NCBI GenBank assembly: GCA_020746875.1
Contig: JAGTJL010000003.1
Location: forward strand, 1 to 64,000
Direction: 5' to 3'
Length of the DNA: 64,000 nucleotides
Source of the DNA: Rhexocercosporidium sp. MPI-PUGE-AT-0058
Taxonomy: Eukaryota; Ascomycota; Leotiomycetes; Helotiales
In this document: piece after piece, positions 26,071-36,254 of the stretch
Numbering within the stretch: position 1 is the stretch's first letter
Layout of the letters: each line of letters starts with the position of its first letter
Position numbers and translations under genes: made by a program
Notes under the pieces: model-generated
The model's database searches: none
The model's input: only the letters and a program-made list of their open reading frames with translations
Told to the model about the DNA's origin: nothing

Positions 26071-28097
26071 TTAGCTTTAATTCCTTTAGGCGATTATCAC
26101 TTATAGTGATTTATTAAATTATTTTAGTTTTTAGACTTTATTTAAGTCTTTATAACCTTATAATAAAGCTACCTTCCTTGATTTAGTATGCCTTAAATCG
26201 ATTTAAAATCGATTAATTAAAGTAAAAAGCCTTGCCAAGGACTTATTATTACTTTACCGAGGGTTTCGCTTAGCTAGTGTTATAACAGGGTTCCCAGCGG
26301 GTCTGCTTAAGCTCTTATTACAATGCTAGCGCCACTATTAGCTTGGTTTTTCTTATAGGAATTAATAAGCTTAATTAGCTATAATCCTTTCCGAGGATGG
26401 CTTCTTATATAATTAATAAAGCTTAAAAACCATTATAATTTGTGCTAGACTAATAACGATTCGGACAGCCATTCTTTAATATAAGCTACGCTAGCACGCT
26501 ACTTTTAGCTATTGCTAGCGCCGTAAAAGGTATAAGCACTTAAGAATGAGAAGTTTATTATAAGACTTAAAACCGTAATCTAAGTGGTTACGCGCGCTTA
26601 TAACGTTTAAGGACTGCTAGGTTATAGTTTCCTTAGTGTTTAGTCTTAGGGTTAAAGGCCTCGGGTCCGTAATTCGTCTTAATCGGGTTAGTAAGGGCTT
26701 AAAGAGGTCTAGCTTACTTTAGTTAAGAGAAGCTAGTATAGCTTTATTGACAAGCGTTTGAACGGAAGCAGCCGAAGCGGTATTAGCCGAGAAAGCTTAG
26801 CTTAGTTGTCTCGATCGGGAAGGTGTGTCGCAAGTAACTGATATTATTAGCTGCCTTAGCGAATTGCCGAATTGCTATTATATGAGAATAAGCGAGCTAA
26901 TCAGAAATGAGGAAGCGTAATAAGTAAGAACACGTGATTAAAGAGAGAGAATTGCTTGCTTAAAGAGTTAAAAGAGCTTTACGATAATTATATATAAAAT
27001 AATAGCTTTTCTAGAAGCTTTTACAACTACGTAACTAATTACGTAGCTTATACGAGCTACGTAATTAAATATAAGTGTAATTTCCCGGAATAAAAAGGTA
27101 ATTTCCGGGCCGCGTAAGCAGTGGAAACTCCTTCGGCTATTCTAGGGTAGAATCGGCACGAGTTACCGAAGTCAAATCCAACACTAATCTCGGCTCACTA
27201 GTCTTAGTTTAATAAATTTATTAATCCTTTAGTTAATTTCAGTTAACGTATGTTTAGTTTATTTTAATAAAGTATTATAAATTAATATTAATATTAATAA
27301 AAACCTTAAAACCAAGAGTTTAAATTACTTAACGATTTTAGTTTAAGTTAAGGTTTTATAACGACGCAAGAGCCTTAGATGTGAAAATAAACTTAATACT
27401 TAAAATACAAAAACTATAGAATTATTATATAAGAGGGAGGCATATATATAAGGAGTCGGAGGGGGGTCGGACCTATTCCGGACCTCTGACTTAGCCGAAG
27501 CATACCTGTCGTTACAGGTTTACTCTTTGTATTCCGAACTATTAAGAGACGCCTTAGTTTAAAATATAAGACTAGTAATATTTTTCTTAATTTTCTTATT
27601 TATAATTTGTAATTTCCGGCGTCTCTTTAAGGAATTAAGTTCGGCCGTTTGAGTTTTATTAATAAATTGCCGAAATAAGTTATCTTAATTTAAGTTTAAT
27701 TTTTATATTATTATTAATCGTCGAGTCTTTTTAAAGGAAAAAAGAAGCGCTTAATTTAAAAAGCGGAAAATTATAGATTTTTAGTTTTAATAAATAGTTT
27801 TAATTACGAATCGAGATGCTTTTATATAAGTTATATAAAGACGAATCCGTATAATTTTCTCCTTACGTAAGTTATTAATATAAAGGTTATAATAATTAAA
27901 GAATAAGATACGGCGCTAGGCATTAGGCATAAAGCTTAATAACTTTAAAAGGTTAAAATTTAAAGTAGAAAAGTGTTTAATTCTTTTAATTTTATATAAG
28001 GGAAAGGCCTCTTATACGAACCTTTAAAAGTTATATGCTTAGTTCTTTAAATAACGCCTTAGGCATCATTTCCTAGCTAGAATCGCCACTTTATAAT
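26071..28097. other. Copia-C leader and unassigned AT-rich sequence
   Basis: 26071-27183 may hold the 5' leader and LTR of Copia-C. On the minus strand a TGTTGGATTTGACTTCGG start at about 27183 and an ...AACA end near 26285 would give a ~900-bp LTR, but no second copy in the window confirms it. 27410-27560 has a TATATAAGGAGTC promoter-like block followed by a GC-richer stretch, and 27700-28060 has a faint gag-like plus-strand frame. This is probably the 5' end of one more retroelement. Confidence 0.35.
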
Positions 28098-28664
28098 AAG
28101 TACTTATTAATTACTTTAAAGCCCGGGGAGACAGCGGCCCGGCGAAAAGCGAGGACGGGGACGGGAGCAGCCGATAATCGTGCCTTAGCGACGATTTTCT
28201 TTTTATTATTAATAATAGCTTTAATTTATTATAAGTCAGCAATTGTTTTCTAATTAAGTAATCTTTAATTAATTAATCGAAGATTAATTAATTTTAATTA
28301 GTCGATCTCCGATTAATAAATTGAAATTAATAAATCGAGAATCGAGCTACTTACTTTGCTTTAACGAGTAGATCGTCGTTTTATTATAACGATTTTAGCG
28401 AAGCGCTTGAAGACACTTATAATATCGAAGGGAGTAGCTAATTAATTAATTAAGTAGTAGATCGAGAGTAGTCGATTTATATATTATTAAGTGTTTATAA
28501 GTTTAGGTTTAATAAGAAAATCGTTAATTTATATAATTAAGTTATTTGTTTAATTACCGTATATAAGTGAATTTATTTACTTAATTCCTTTTTATTATTT
28601 GGTCTTACTTAATAGAATTAATTATAATAACAATAGCTTATTATTATTAATTACTTAAAGAGTA
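28098..28664. repeat. Repeat B, copy 2
   Basis: This is a direct repeat of 23305-23859, somewhat less RIP-altered. It starts with AAGTACTTATTAATTAC and ends with ACTTAAAGAGTA just before the 183-bp unit. Confidence 0.65.
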
Positions 28665-28848
28665 TGTCGTATAGGCACAGGCAGCTGCTCTCTTAATATT
28701 ATACGTGCCTTAATTAAGTTCTGCTACTGTAAACCGCCTTCAAGAAATTAATTATTTTCTCTTAATTTTTAAAGCTTTTAGAATAACAATTAATTACTTT
28801 AATTCAATTATAATTGCTCGCAGTGCTTTAATCTATTTCTATATTATA
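28665..28848 (-). repeat. 183-bp LTR-like unit, copy 4
   Basis: It begins TGTCGTATAGGCACAGGCAG and ends about ATATTATA. It is a copy of 14374-14556 in inverse orientation, attached to repeat B. Confidence 0.7.
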
Positions 28849-29522
28849 TTATTAATTTATATTAACAGCTATTTGCTTATTTGTGCGATTAATCTCCGTA
28901 TAATAAATATATAAAGCCCTTTAACTTAAGTGCCGTGTAACTATTTGAGTTTTTAATTAAAGTCTATTAAAATTACTTATACATTTTTAGTAAGTTAAAA
29001 TCTCTTGTAAATATAAGGAGGGTCGGGGGTTTTACGGAAGGTTTGCAGGCTTAGTACAGATCACGTATTAAAATCATTATTTATTTACTTCGGAAGGAAG
29101 TAAAAAGGATTTAGAAAGCTAGAAATCAGTCTGAATTATAATTAATATACCCTGAACGTTTCGAATAGTAATTCCTTATTATTTAAACCTTATACCTTTA
29201 CAAAGCTTTATTTACCGTGAACTGTATTTAATAAATATAATAAAACTAAAGTTTACAAAACTTTTACTATTTTTAAATAAAATATCGTTTATACTAAAAA
29301 TTAGTTTATAAGTGTTATAAATATCTATTTATTAAAGTATTTTCAATTTTGCTAATAAATTTTAAGTAATATTTTTGTATCATACGCCACAGATAGATTA
29401 AAAGAATTTTGAATTGTACGAATTAACTAGAATAGCTTCTGTATATTATATTATAAGTTTCAAGTAAAACTATTAAAGTATTACTGAATTACAATAATAC
29501 GAAGTTAGGGATTTTGGTAAGG
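28849..29522. other. Edge of the RIP-type AT-rich block, no gene seen
   Basis: AT-rich sequence with scattered non-RIP composition. No frame, repeat or element end is recognisable. Base composition becomes ordinary just downstream. Confidence 0.4.
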
Positions 29523-29526
29523 ATCT

Positions 29527-29774
29527 ATGGGATGCGGTTGGAAATGGCCGATTGAGGCATGTGCGGAACACCAAAATCAGCTTGCGTAATACACTACTCA
29601 ACGAAAGAATAATCAAATTCATTAAGCTCGTTATAGTTTCTTTAGAAATAGCAGACCTACATTTATACTACAAAATATTATAATATTATCTTTGTAGTTG
29701 CAGTTATTATCACGTATTTATTGCATAATAGCCCGTCGCCAATATCGGCCACATCCAACCGCACCCTATCCCAT
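29527..29774. repeat. MITE-like inverted repeat overlapping the end of piggyBac copy 1
   Basis: The arm 29527-29554 (ATGGGATGCGGTTGG, then TGGCCGATTG) is the imperfect reverse complement of 29740-29774. This gives a ~250-bp foldback with an AT-rich centre and no coding capacity. Its right arm overlaps the left inverted repeat of piggyBac copy 1 (29766-29784) by a few bases. Confidence 0.5.
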
Positions 29775-31034
29775 GGAGTGCTGCGACTACCACAATTAGG
29801 CGAGACAGGGATTACAGCCAATCAGGGAGCCAGGATTTTGTATGAGGATGCTTTATTCTACCTTCTACTATAATATATATCAAAACAACTGCCTGTATAA
29901 CACAAAAAAACGTTACACTCTTGACAGCTATATTAAGTAGACCTTCGAGTAGAAGACCTCTGGAAATTAGCTGCAATTACACCTAGTGCAACGCGTTTTC
30001 TGTCAGGGTCACTATGCCTCTCTCTTAGACAGTTCTTACAGTCCCCTCTCCAAGCCATCTTGACGCGCGAATGGCGATGTAAAGGTACAGTGAACTCCTG
30101 TATATTTCCATGGGATAATGACCTTTTCCGTGTACCTCTTACATCGCCCGCCGCATGTAAAAGTAGCCGCATAATCTCCTTTCTGAATTCCACTTGTTTA
30201 GTCCACCTGTCTTCCTTGGAGAGCTCGTTATAGTCTATGGCATTGGCATGAATGGAAATCAAGTAGCAATTGACTAAAATAGTGTATAAGAGCCAATTCC
30301 ATATAGCCTGCCATCCTCCCCTACGAATCATACGTTCCCCAGAGTTGTAAGACTTCAATTAATCTCCCACATCCACAGCTCCCATAAATTGATTGTAAAG
30401 CTATGCAAATACAGGTTCATCAATCTCCATAATATAATGAGTGCCAAAGAATGCTCTAGCTGCTGCTGCGTTTGTTAATGATTTGCCTAGCTTCCGTCTA
30501 AGGGTTTTGACTGTGCCAGAGCCGTCGTTACAATTGCAAAGAAACAAGGCAGGGGCATTATCGTTCCATAATATATGGCACACCTTTCCGGAGGGCGAAA
30601 CAGCTGTGTAGATCTCGTTGTACTTCAATTTTAGGTGGCCTCTTTTGCCTTAGTTAACCTTAAGTTCATGAATCCTTTGCACGATTCCGGCATCCATTCT
30701 AGCCGTCCCAATTGCATCAATTTCCAGCTCTCGGAGGTGTTCCAGCAAAGCATTAGACGTAAAGAGGTTATCCAGGTACACAATATATCGCTGTGGCGGA
30801 AGCTGCTCCATCAAATAGACTACTACAGCTTGAGTCTTATTGCCTCCTTTCCCGTGCTTATTTCCACCTAAAGCCGCAGGGGTTTTGACTCTAATAGGAC
30901 CAGTTCCTTTGCCGTGAAACACCTATCGTAAGAAGTACCCCTTCTCTGCTACCACTTATATTTTATAGCCTATAGGAATAGGTTTTGTTGGAATTGTTGT
31001 GGTCTCCTTTGCACGGCCAGTGAACCGCTTCATA

Positions 31035-32867
31035 ACGTCGAGCACCCCCCTTCCGCCCACCCCCCCCTTCCGCCTACCTCGCTTAACTCACCGCTACATC
31101 TACCCACCAACTTAAATAATTAATTACTCCTTGATTCTTTAATCAATTCTTCTCAAATTTGGAATGTGACTTGCTCTCATCATGAAGCCTTAATATACCG
31201 AGTATGACGTCATGTCTGCGCTTGTAGAGATCGTAAATGGCAAATCTTTGCGAAAGGCATCACTTGAGTGGGGTATTCCGAGGTCTATACTTCGTGGCCG
31301 TAACGCAACTACTTTATCACGCTAGGAAGGTGCTAGCCACTTGCAAAGGCTACTTACGGTAGTGGAGAGTCGATTGACTGATTGGATTTTGATTCAGGAG
31401 TCTCTTGGCCGTGGAGTTACGTATGCATAGATTAAGGTTTTTGGAGAGAGACTTCTAGCTTTTCAAGGAGACTATTTACTATTCGGAAGACACTGGATTT
31501 ACAAGTTTTTGGCACGGAATCCTATTCTAAAGACGAAGAGGCAAATATATGTCGATTCTATACGTGTTAACTACGCTTATTCCGAAGTTATTAAGCCCTA
31601 GTTCTAAAAACTAAAGATCCTAGCTATTAAGGCTATTCCAGCTAGCCAACGATAGAATATGGACGAGACCGGTATTATGGAAGGCTACGGTCTTAATAGA
31701 TTCGTCATAAGGCACGCCGAAAAACGCAAGATTTAAGGAAAACAGCCAGGCTCACGTACTTAGACGTTAATTATTAAATGTATCTCTGTAACCGGAGTCT
31801 CTACACAACCTCTTGTAATTTACAAAGGAAAATCGGTGCAGCAACAGTAGTTTCCGTCTTAATTAGACGTATTTAATAACTGGCACTTCACTGCAACTGA
31901 TAATAGGTGGACGACCGACGATACGGCTTTTGAATGGCTAGTAAAGGTGTTTATCCCTCAAACGGATCCACGTGATTATTCAGCAAGACTCCTCATTCTA
32001 GACGGCCACGGAAGCCATAAGACTACGGAATTCCTTTAGAAGTGCTTTAAAAACAATATATTTCTATTATATTTACCCGTATATACGTCATACGTCTTAT
32101 AACCTTTGGATTTGACGGTTTTCTCTGCGCTGAAGCGCGCTTACCGGAAGGAACTATATAAATTGAATTCTTTAATTGATTTCACGTTAATTAGCAAGCG
32201 CAATTTCCTTTTTTGCTATTAAAAAGCACGCCGAGATATTATTACTCCTTTTAATATCAAATCTAAGTGGAGAACTAGTAGATTATAGCCGGTATCTCTA
32301 GCGAAACCCTTAATGAGCCCGTTATTACTAGAAAATAATAATAAATCGACAACTCCGGCTCTCTAAGAGTCTCATAAAGTAGCAACGCCACCTCCCGAGC
32401 CTTCTAGCACTTCCATTCAGTTATAGACTCCTAAAGCTACGAAAGATCTTCGTTTACAAATACGCACTTTAGCAAGCGAATCACATGATTAGTATCCGAC
32501 GCAACGTTTACTCTTTAAGAAGATTATAAAAGGATTTAATGAAAAGGATTACAAATTAAGGAAGGCAAATATAAGAATTAGAGAGTTAGAAGAGCGATTA
32601 AAGCAGTTAAGGCTAAGGAAAAAGAAGAAAGTCCAAACTAGCCTAAATTCTAAGTTTGCGATAACACGTGTTATTTAAGCGGCTTAAATTGCGGCTAGAG
32701 AGCGTCAAATTACATTAGTAGAACCAGAATTAGAAGGAGATTCTGACTCTACAATTTCTTGTATAGAAGTTGACGTAGAATAGAATTATTAAGTATTAAA
32801 TAAAGAGTGCTGATATTACGCGAGGTGGGCGGAAGGGGGGGGTGGGCGGAAGGGGGGTGCTCGACGT
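31035..32867 (+). mobile_element. Fot1-like (pogo/Tc1-mariner) DNA transposon with 48-bp TIRs
   Basis: The element is 1833 bp. The terminal inverted repeats at 31035-31082 and 32820-32867 are nearly perfect; each begins ACGTCGAGCACCCCCC and ends in ACCTCGC. A TA dinucleotide flanks each side (31033-31034, 32868-32869), the standard mariner target duplication. Removing the element and one TA restores the piggyBac codons for VDECMKRFTGR. It is far less mutated than its relative at 1-866, so it entered later or escaped most RIP. Confidence 0.88.
31192..32783 (+). pseudogene. Fot1/pogo transposase with nonsense mutations
   Basis: From ATG 31192 the frame gives: a psq-type helix-turn-helix region (SLRKASLEWGIPRSILRGR); the DDE domain with first Asp in NMDETGIMEG (about 31655), second in LILDGHGSHKTTEF (about 32000) and third in PLDLTVFSALKRAY (about 32110); and a basic coiled-coil tail with RELEERLKQLRLRKKKK (about 32590). 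About ten in-frame TAA/TAG codons replace Gln or Trp codons, the pattern expected from light RIP. Length (about 530 codons) is normal for Fot1-type transposases. It is inactive as it stands. Confidence 0.8.
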
Positions 32868-33644
32868 TACACTCATCCACGGCTACATTCCTTCCGGGAG
32901 TCCACAGCTGGCAGGATACATCTTATATATGGGAATTAAGTGGTTTTACCTATAGAAAGTAAGTATTTAAATAATCCTCTTGAGTTTAAATATACCTTAT
33001 CTCATGTAGTTGGCTTAAAAGTAAGAGTAGGATCACTTAGACAAAACCTCCGGTTTAAGAGCTGGAATCTGTCCCTACTTATATACTTCTGGATTACATG
33101 TTGGGGGTCGTCCTCTTGCGTAGACCAGTAGTTTTTTATCTCATTTTCGTCGTGGATTGACATGTAAATTAAGATCCCAAGGTATACTTTAATCTCTGTA
33201 ATATCGGTAGGATACCAGTTATTTGCCCTACAATACGGCAAAGAAGGATCATCCGGCTCTTTCACATTTTGATTAGTAAAATCAACGATTTGGAATAGAA
33301 TTTAGTTTATAAAAAACAACGAGAATATAGCCAAAGGGTCGTTTGAAGCAACAGAATTAGGTAGGTTGATTTGTGGAGGAAAGTCGACACAAATGAAGTC
33401 TTGAAAAGGTCCTTTACTTTTAGGAATTGGTTTTGATTTAGGCCGGAGGGTTCCGTTATGAATAGGGTCGTCTTGCACACCTTCCTGCATCTTGTGGAGC
33501 TTCAATTATATGTATTTTAGCTAATATTTACGATTATGACGATGCAGGATCATGTTGTTATGGTGCTGTTGCATGGGGCAACGGACCCCTGCAAGCTCCT
33601 AAATGTGACCCACTTTTTCGTGGGTGCAGCACTCCATGGGATAG

Positions 33645-34011
33645 AGGATTTGATGATTTTGGCTCGTGCGCAGGAAATGCGCACAGAATTCTGACATGCA
33701 CTGTTGGATCGAGCACTAAGGACAACGGCATTTAGCCAGTAGAAGTATGAGGTACGGGCCTATGACCCACAAAAGTTCACATTTAACATTCAGTTAGAAG
33801 GGGAAGTAAGATACTTTGTATCAGCCCAAACTATTCCGTCAAGAAAATTGTGGAAGTTTACTTAGAATAGCATAATTCTTCGATTTCAAGTTACCTGATT
33901 AGGCTAGTGGCCCTTACACTGCAGAACTCACCAGAAAGCTTAGCGTGAGCCAAGTAAGAAGAAGATCCACGAGCGAGATGCCCACCCCTGCTTCCATGCA
34001 GCCTTAGCCAC
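33645..34011. other. Spacer between the two piggyBac copies
   Basis: About 370 bp of ordinary composition. A small palindrome GTGCGCAGGAAATGCGCAC lies near 33666. No gene is seen. Confidence 0.5.
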
Positions 34012-36084
34012 TATCCCATGGACTGCCAGACTAAGAGAATTACCCGAGACAGGGGTTTGGGCCAATCAGAGAGCTAGGATTTTGTATGAGGATGCTTCAA
34101 TTCTACGTATTTCCATGATATTGATTAAAACAGTCGCCTAAATAACACAAATACACCTAACACTCTAAACAACCATAATATGACTGTTTACGAGCATAAG
34201 AGCGATCAGAATTAGGAGAGATTTCCCCTAATATGCGGCGATGTTTCTTTGGTGGAGGGGTAAGGTCGTGGAACCTCTCTCCAAGGCAGTTTCGACAGTC
34301 TCTCCTCTATAGCATCTTTACCTTGGTATGCCTCTTGCCCGGTAACTTGACTTGAGGTTGATTTAACGGCAAAAGAGCTCGTTTCCTTGTACCTGGATTC
34401 CCTCCTGCTGCATGGAGGAATGCGGACATAATCTTCTTTCTGAAGATAACTTGCTTTGTCCACCTGTCTTCCTTCGACAGTTTGGTATGGTCCTCTGCGG
34501 TAGTATAAATAGAAAGAAGGTAACAGTTGACTAAAACAGTATGTAAAAGCCAGTTCCATATAGCCTGCCACCCTCCTCTTCTAATAGTCCGTTCGCCAGA
34601 GTTGTACGACTTCAGCTGGTCCCCTACATCGACTGCATTTATGAAGTGGTTATACAACCATGCGAACAGCGGCTCGTCGATTACCTTAGTATGCTCGCCA
34701 CTAAAGAATGCTCTAGCTGCTGCAGCGTTCGTTAAGGTCTTGCTTGGCCGATGTCGAGTAGCCTTTACCGTACTAGAGCCGTCGTTATAGTTACACAGGA
34801 AGAGCGCCGGGGCGTTGTCGTTCCAAAGCATGTGACATACTTTTCCAGAAGGAGAGACAGCAGTGAAGAGGTCGTTATATTTAAGCCTGTGGCCCTTCTT
34901 TCCAGCGTTCTTCTTTATATCTACAAGGCGTTGAACAATGCCGGCATCGATGCGGGCAGTACCAATTACACTAAAATCGAGGGTCCGGAGGTAGTCTAGT
35001 AAGGCGTTAAATGTGAATAAGTTGTCTAAATACACGATATATTATTAGGCGGGTAATTACTTTAATAAATATATTACCACCGCTTATGTCTTGTTTCCTC
35101 CTTTGCCGTTCTTGTTTCCACCTAATTCAGGAGGCACCCGGATGCCTTGTGGGCTATTATTTGCACCGGATCTTTTGGCATGAAAGACCCAGGACAAGAA
35201 GTAACTATGCTAGGCAATAACCCATATCTTATAACCCGTCGGAATCGGCTTTGTTGGTACAGTTGTAGTCTCCTTTGCTCGTCCAGTATATCTTTTCATA
35301 CACTCATTCACGGCTATATTACGCCCGGGCGTCTATAGCTTAATAAATGTGTCCTGGATATGCCGATTAAGAGGTTCTACCTATTAAATATTAGCAAATG
35401 AAGTATCCGGAAGTCTGCGAGCATATTCTGTCAAAGGTAAAGGCTTTGGAATAGAGCTTTAGATTACTTAGACAAAATCTCCGGTTAAGGATTTAGAACC
35501 GGTTCCTTGATATATACTGTGCGCAGGCGTGCTTTGGATCGTCCTGATCTATAGACTAATAGTTCTCTATTTCATTCTCTTCGTGGAGAGACATATAAAT
35601 CAAGACTCTAATGTAGACCTTAATCTCTGGAAGTGTAATGGGATACTAATCGTGAGCTCGACAGTCCGGCAAATCCGGGTTTAACGGTTCCTTTATATTT
35701 TAGTTAGTAAAATCAACGATTTGATTAAGAATATTATCCGGAAAGAAGAGGGAAAAGATAGTTATAAGGTCCTTTGCATCGGTATTAGAAGGTAAGTTGA
35801 TTTGGGGGGGAAATCCACACAAATAAACTCTTGAAATAGGCCCTTTCCCTCGAGTATCGGTTTAGACTTAGGACGGAGGGTTCCATCTTGAATTGGATCA
35901 GGTTGAACATCTTCTGGCATTTTGTAAAGCTTCAATTAAGTACAGAACACCTCTTAATTATGATGACGACGATGTAGTTTCATGCTTGTTATGGTACTGT
36001 TGCTACGGGCAACGGCCCCTGTAAGAGAGCTGGATGTGCCCCACAAAAACGCATCCTTATGGCGCTATGGCAGTCCATGGGATA
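34012..36084 (-). mobile_element. piggyBac-type transposon, copy 2
   Basis: It is about 2.07 kb, bounded by a perfect 17-bp inverted repeat, TATCCCATGGACTGCCA at 34012-34028 and its complement at 36068-36084. The end differs from copy 1 after CCATGGA, but both ends of each copy agree with each other. Subterminal sequence is shared with copy 1 (for example AGGATTTTGTATGAGGATGC near 34077). No TTAA flank is seen. Confidence 0.72.
34145..35930 (-). pseudogene. piggyBac transposase, decayed copy 2
   Basis: The gene starts about 35930 (MPEDVQPDPIQDGTLRPKSK). A run of seven C near 35820 causes a frameshift, and many stops lie in the N-terminal half. The C-terminal half is open for 242 codons (35035-34307): YLDNLFTFNALLDYLRTL, MLWNDNAPALFL and AVDVGDQLKSYNSGERTIRR, then a single TAG (in place of Trp in copy 1) before the zinc-ribbon-like RRDCRNCLGERF tail. 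Copies 1 and 2 differ at many residues, so they are distinct insertions and not a local duplication. Confidence 0.8.
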
Positions 36085-36254
36085 ACCCCTATTGCTTGGC
36101 ACAATCCAGCCAGGAAACTTACGGGATAAAGTCACTAATTTAGAGACTAGGGAGTATACCGTATAGGGAATGCTCCAACTTCATTAGACTAATAACTATG
36201 CGCCGGCCCCTCCTGATCTCCTTCGCACTCCTTTGACAAACTTCGTTTCTTACC
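36085..36254. other. Short spacer / promoter of the first glycosyltransferase gene
   Basis: The 170 bp between the piggyBac end and the ATG at 36255 are all that is available as upstream region before transposon sequence begins. Confidence 0.4.

Larger units (their letters stand above)
29933..33505 (-). pseudogene. piggyBac transposase gene, interrupted and stop-containing
   Basis: The gene starts near 33505-33487. The N-terminal half runs to 32870, is broken by the Fot1-like element at 31035-32867, and continues from 31034 to 29933. Recognisable blocks are WYPTDITEIKVYLGILIYMS, VDEC|MKRFTGRA (the break point), YLDNLFTSNALLEHLREL, the ILWNDNAPALFL core and AVDVGDxLKSYNSGERMIRR, plus a Cys-containing C-terminus (DCKNCLRERH). 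These match the fungal piggyBac (PGBD-type) DDE transposase family that cuts and pastes DNA. Several in-frame stops replace Trp/Gln codons, for example at the codon before LYNQFMG and in VGDxLKS. It is non-functional. Confidence 0.8.
29766..33644 (-). mobile_element. piggyBac-type transposon, copy 1 (interrupted by a Fot1-like element)
   Basis: It is bounded by a perfect 19-bp inverted repeat, CTATCCCATGGAGTGCTGC at 29766-29784 and its reverse complement at 33626-33644. Without the 1.83-kb insert the element is about 2.04 kb, almost the size of copy 2 (2.07 kb), which supports these ends. The minus-strand gene inside is a DDE_Tnp_1_7 (piggyBac) transposase. No TTAA target duplication is visible, so the outermost bases may be missing or changed. 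Confidence 0.7.

Noticed and set aside
29766..36084. Tandem duplication of one piggyBac element
   Set aside because: The two copies differ throughout coding and terminal sequences and have separate inverted repeats.
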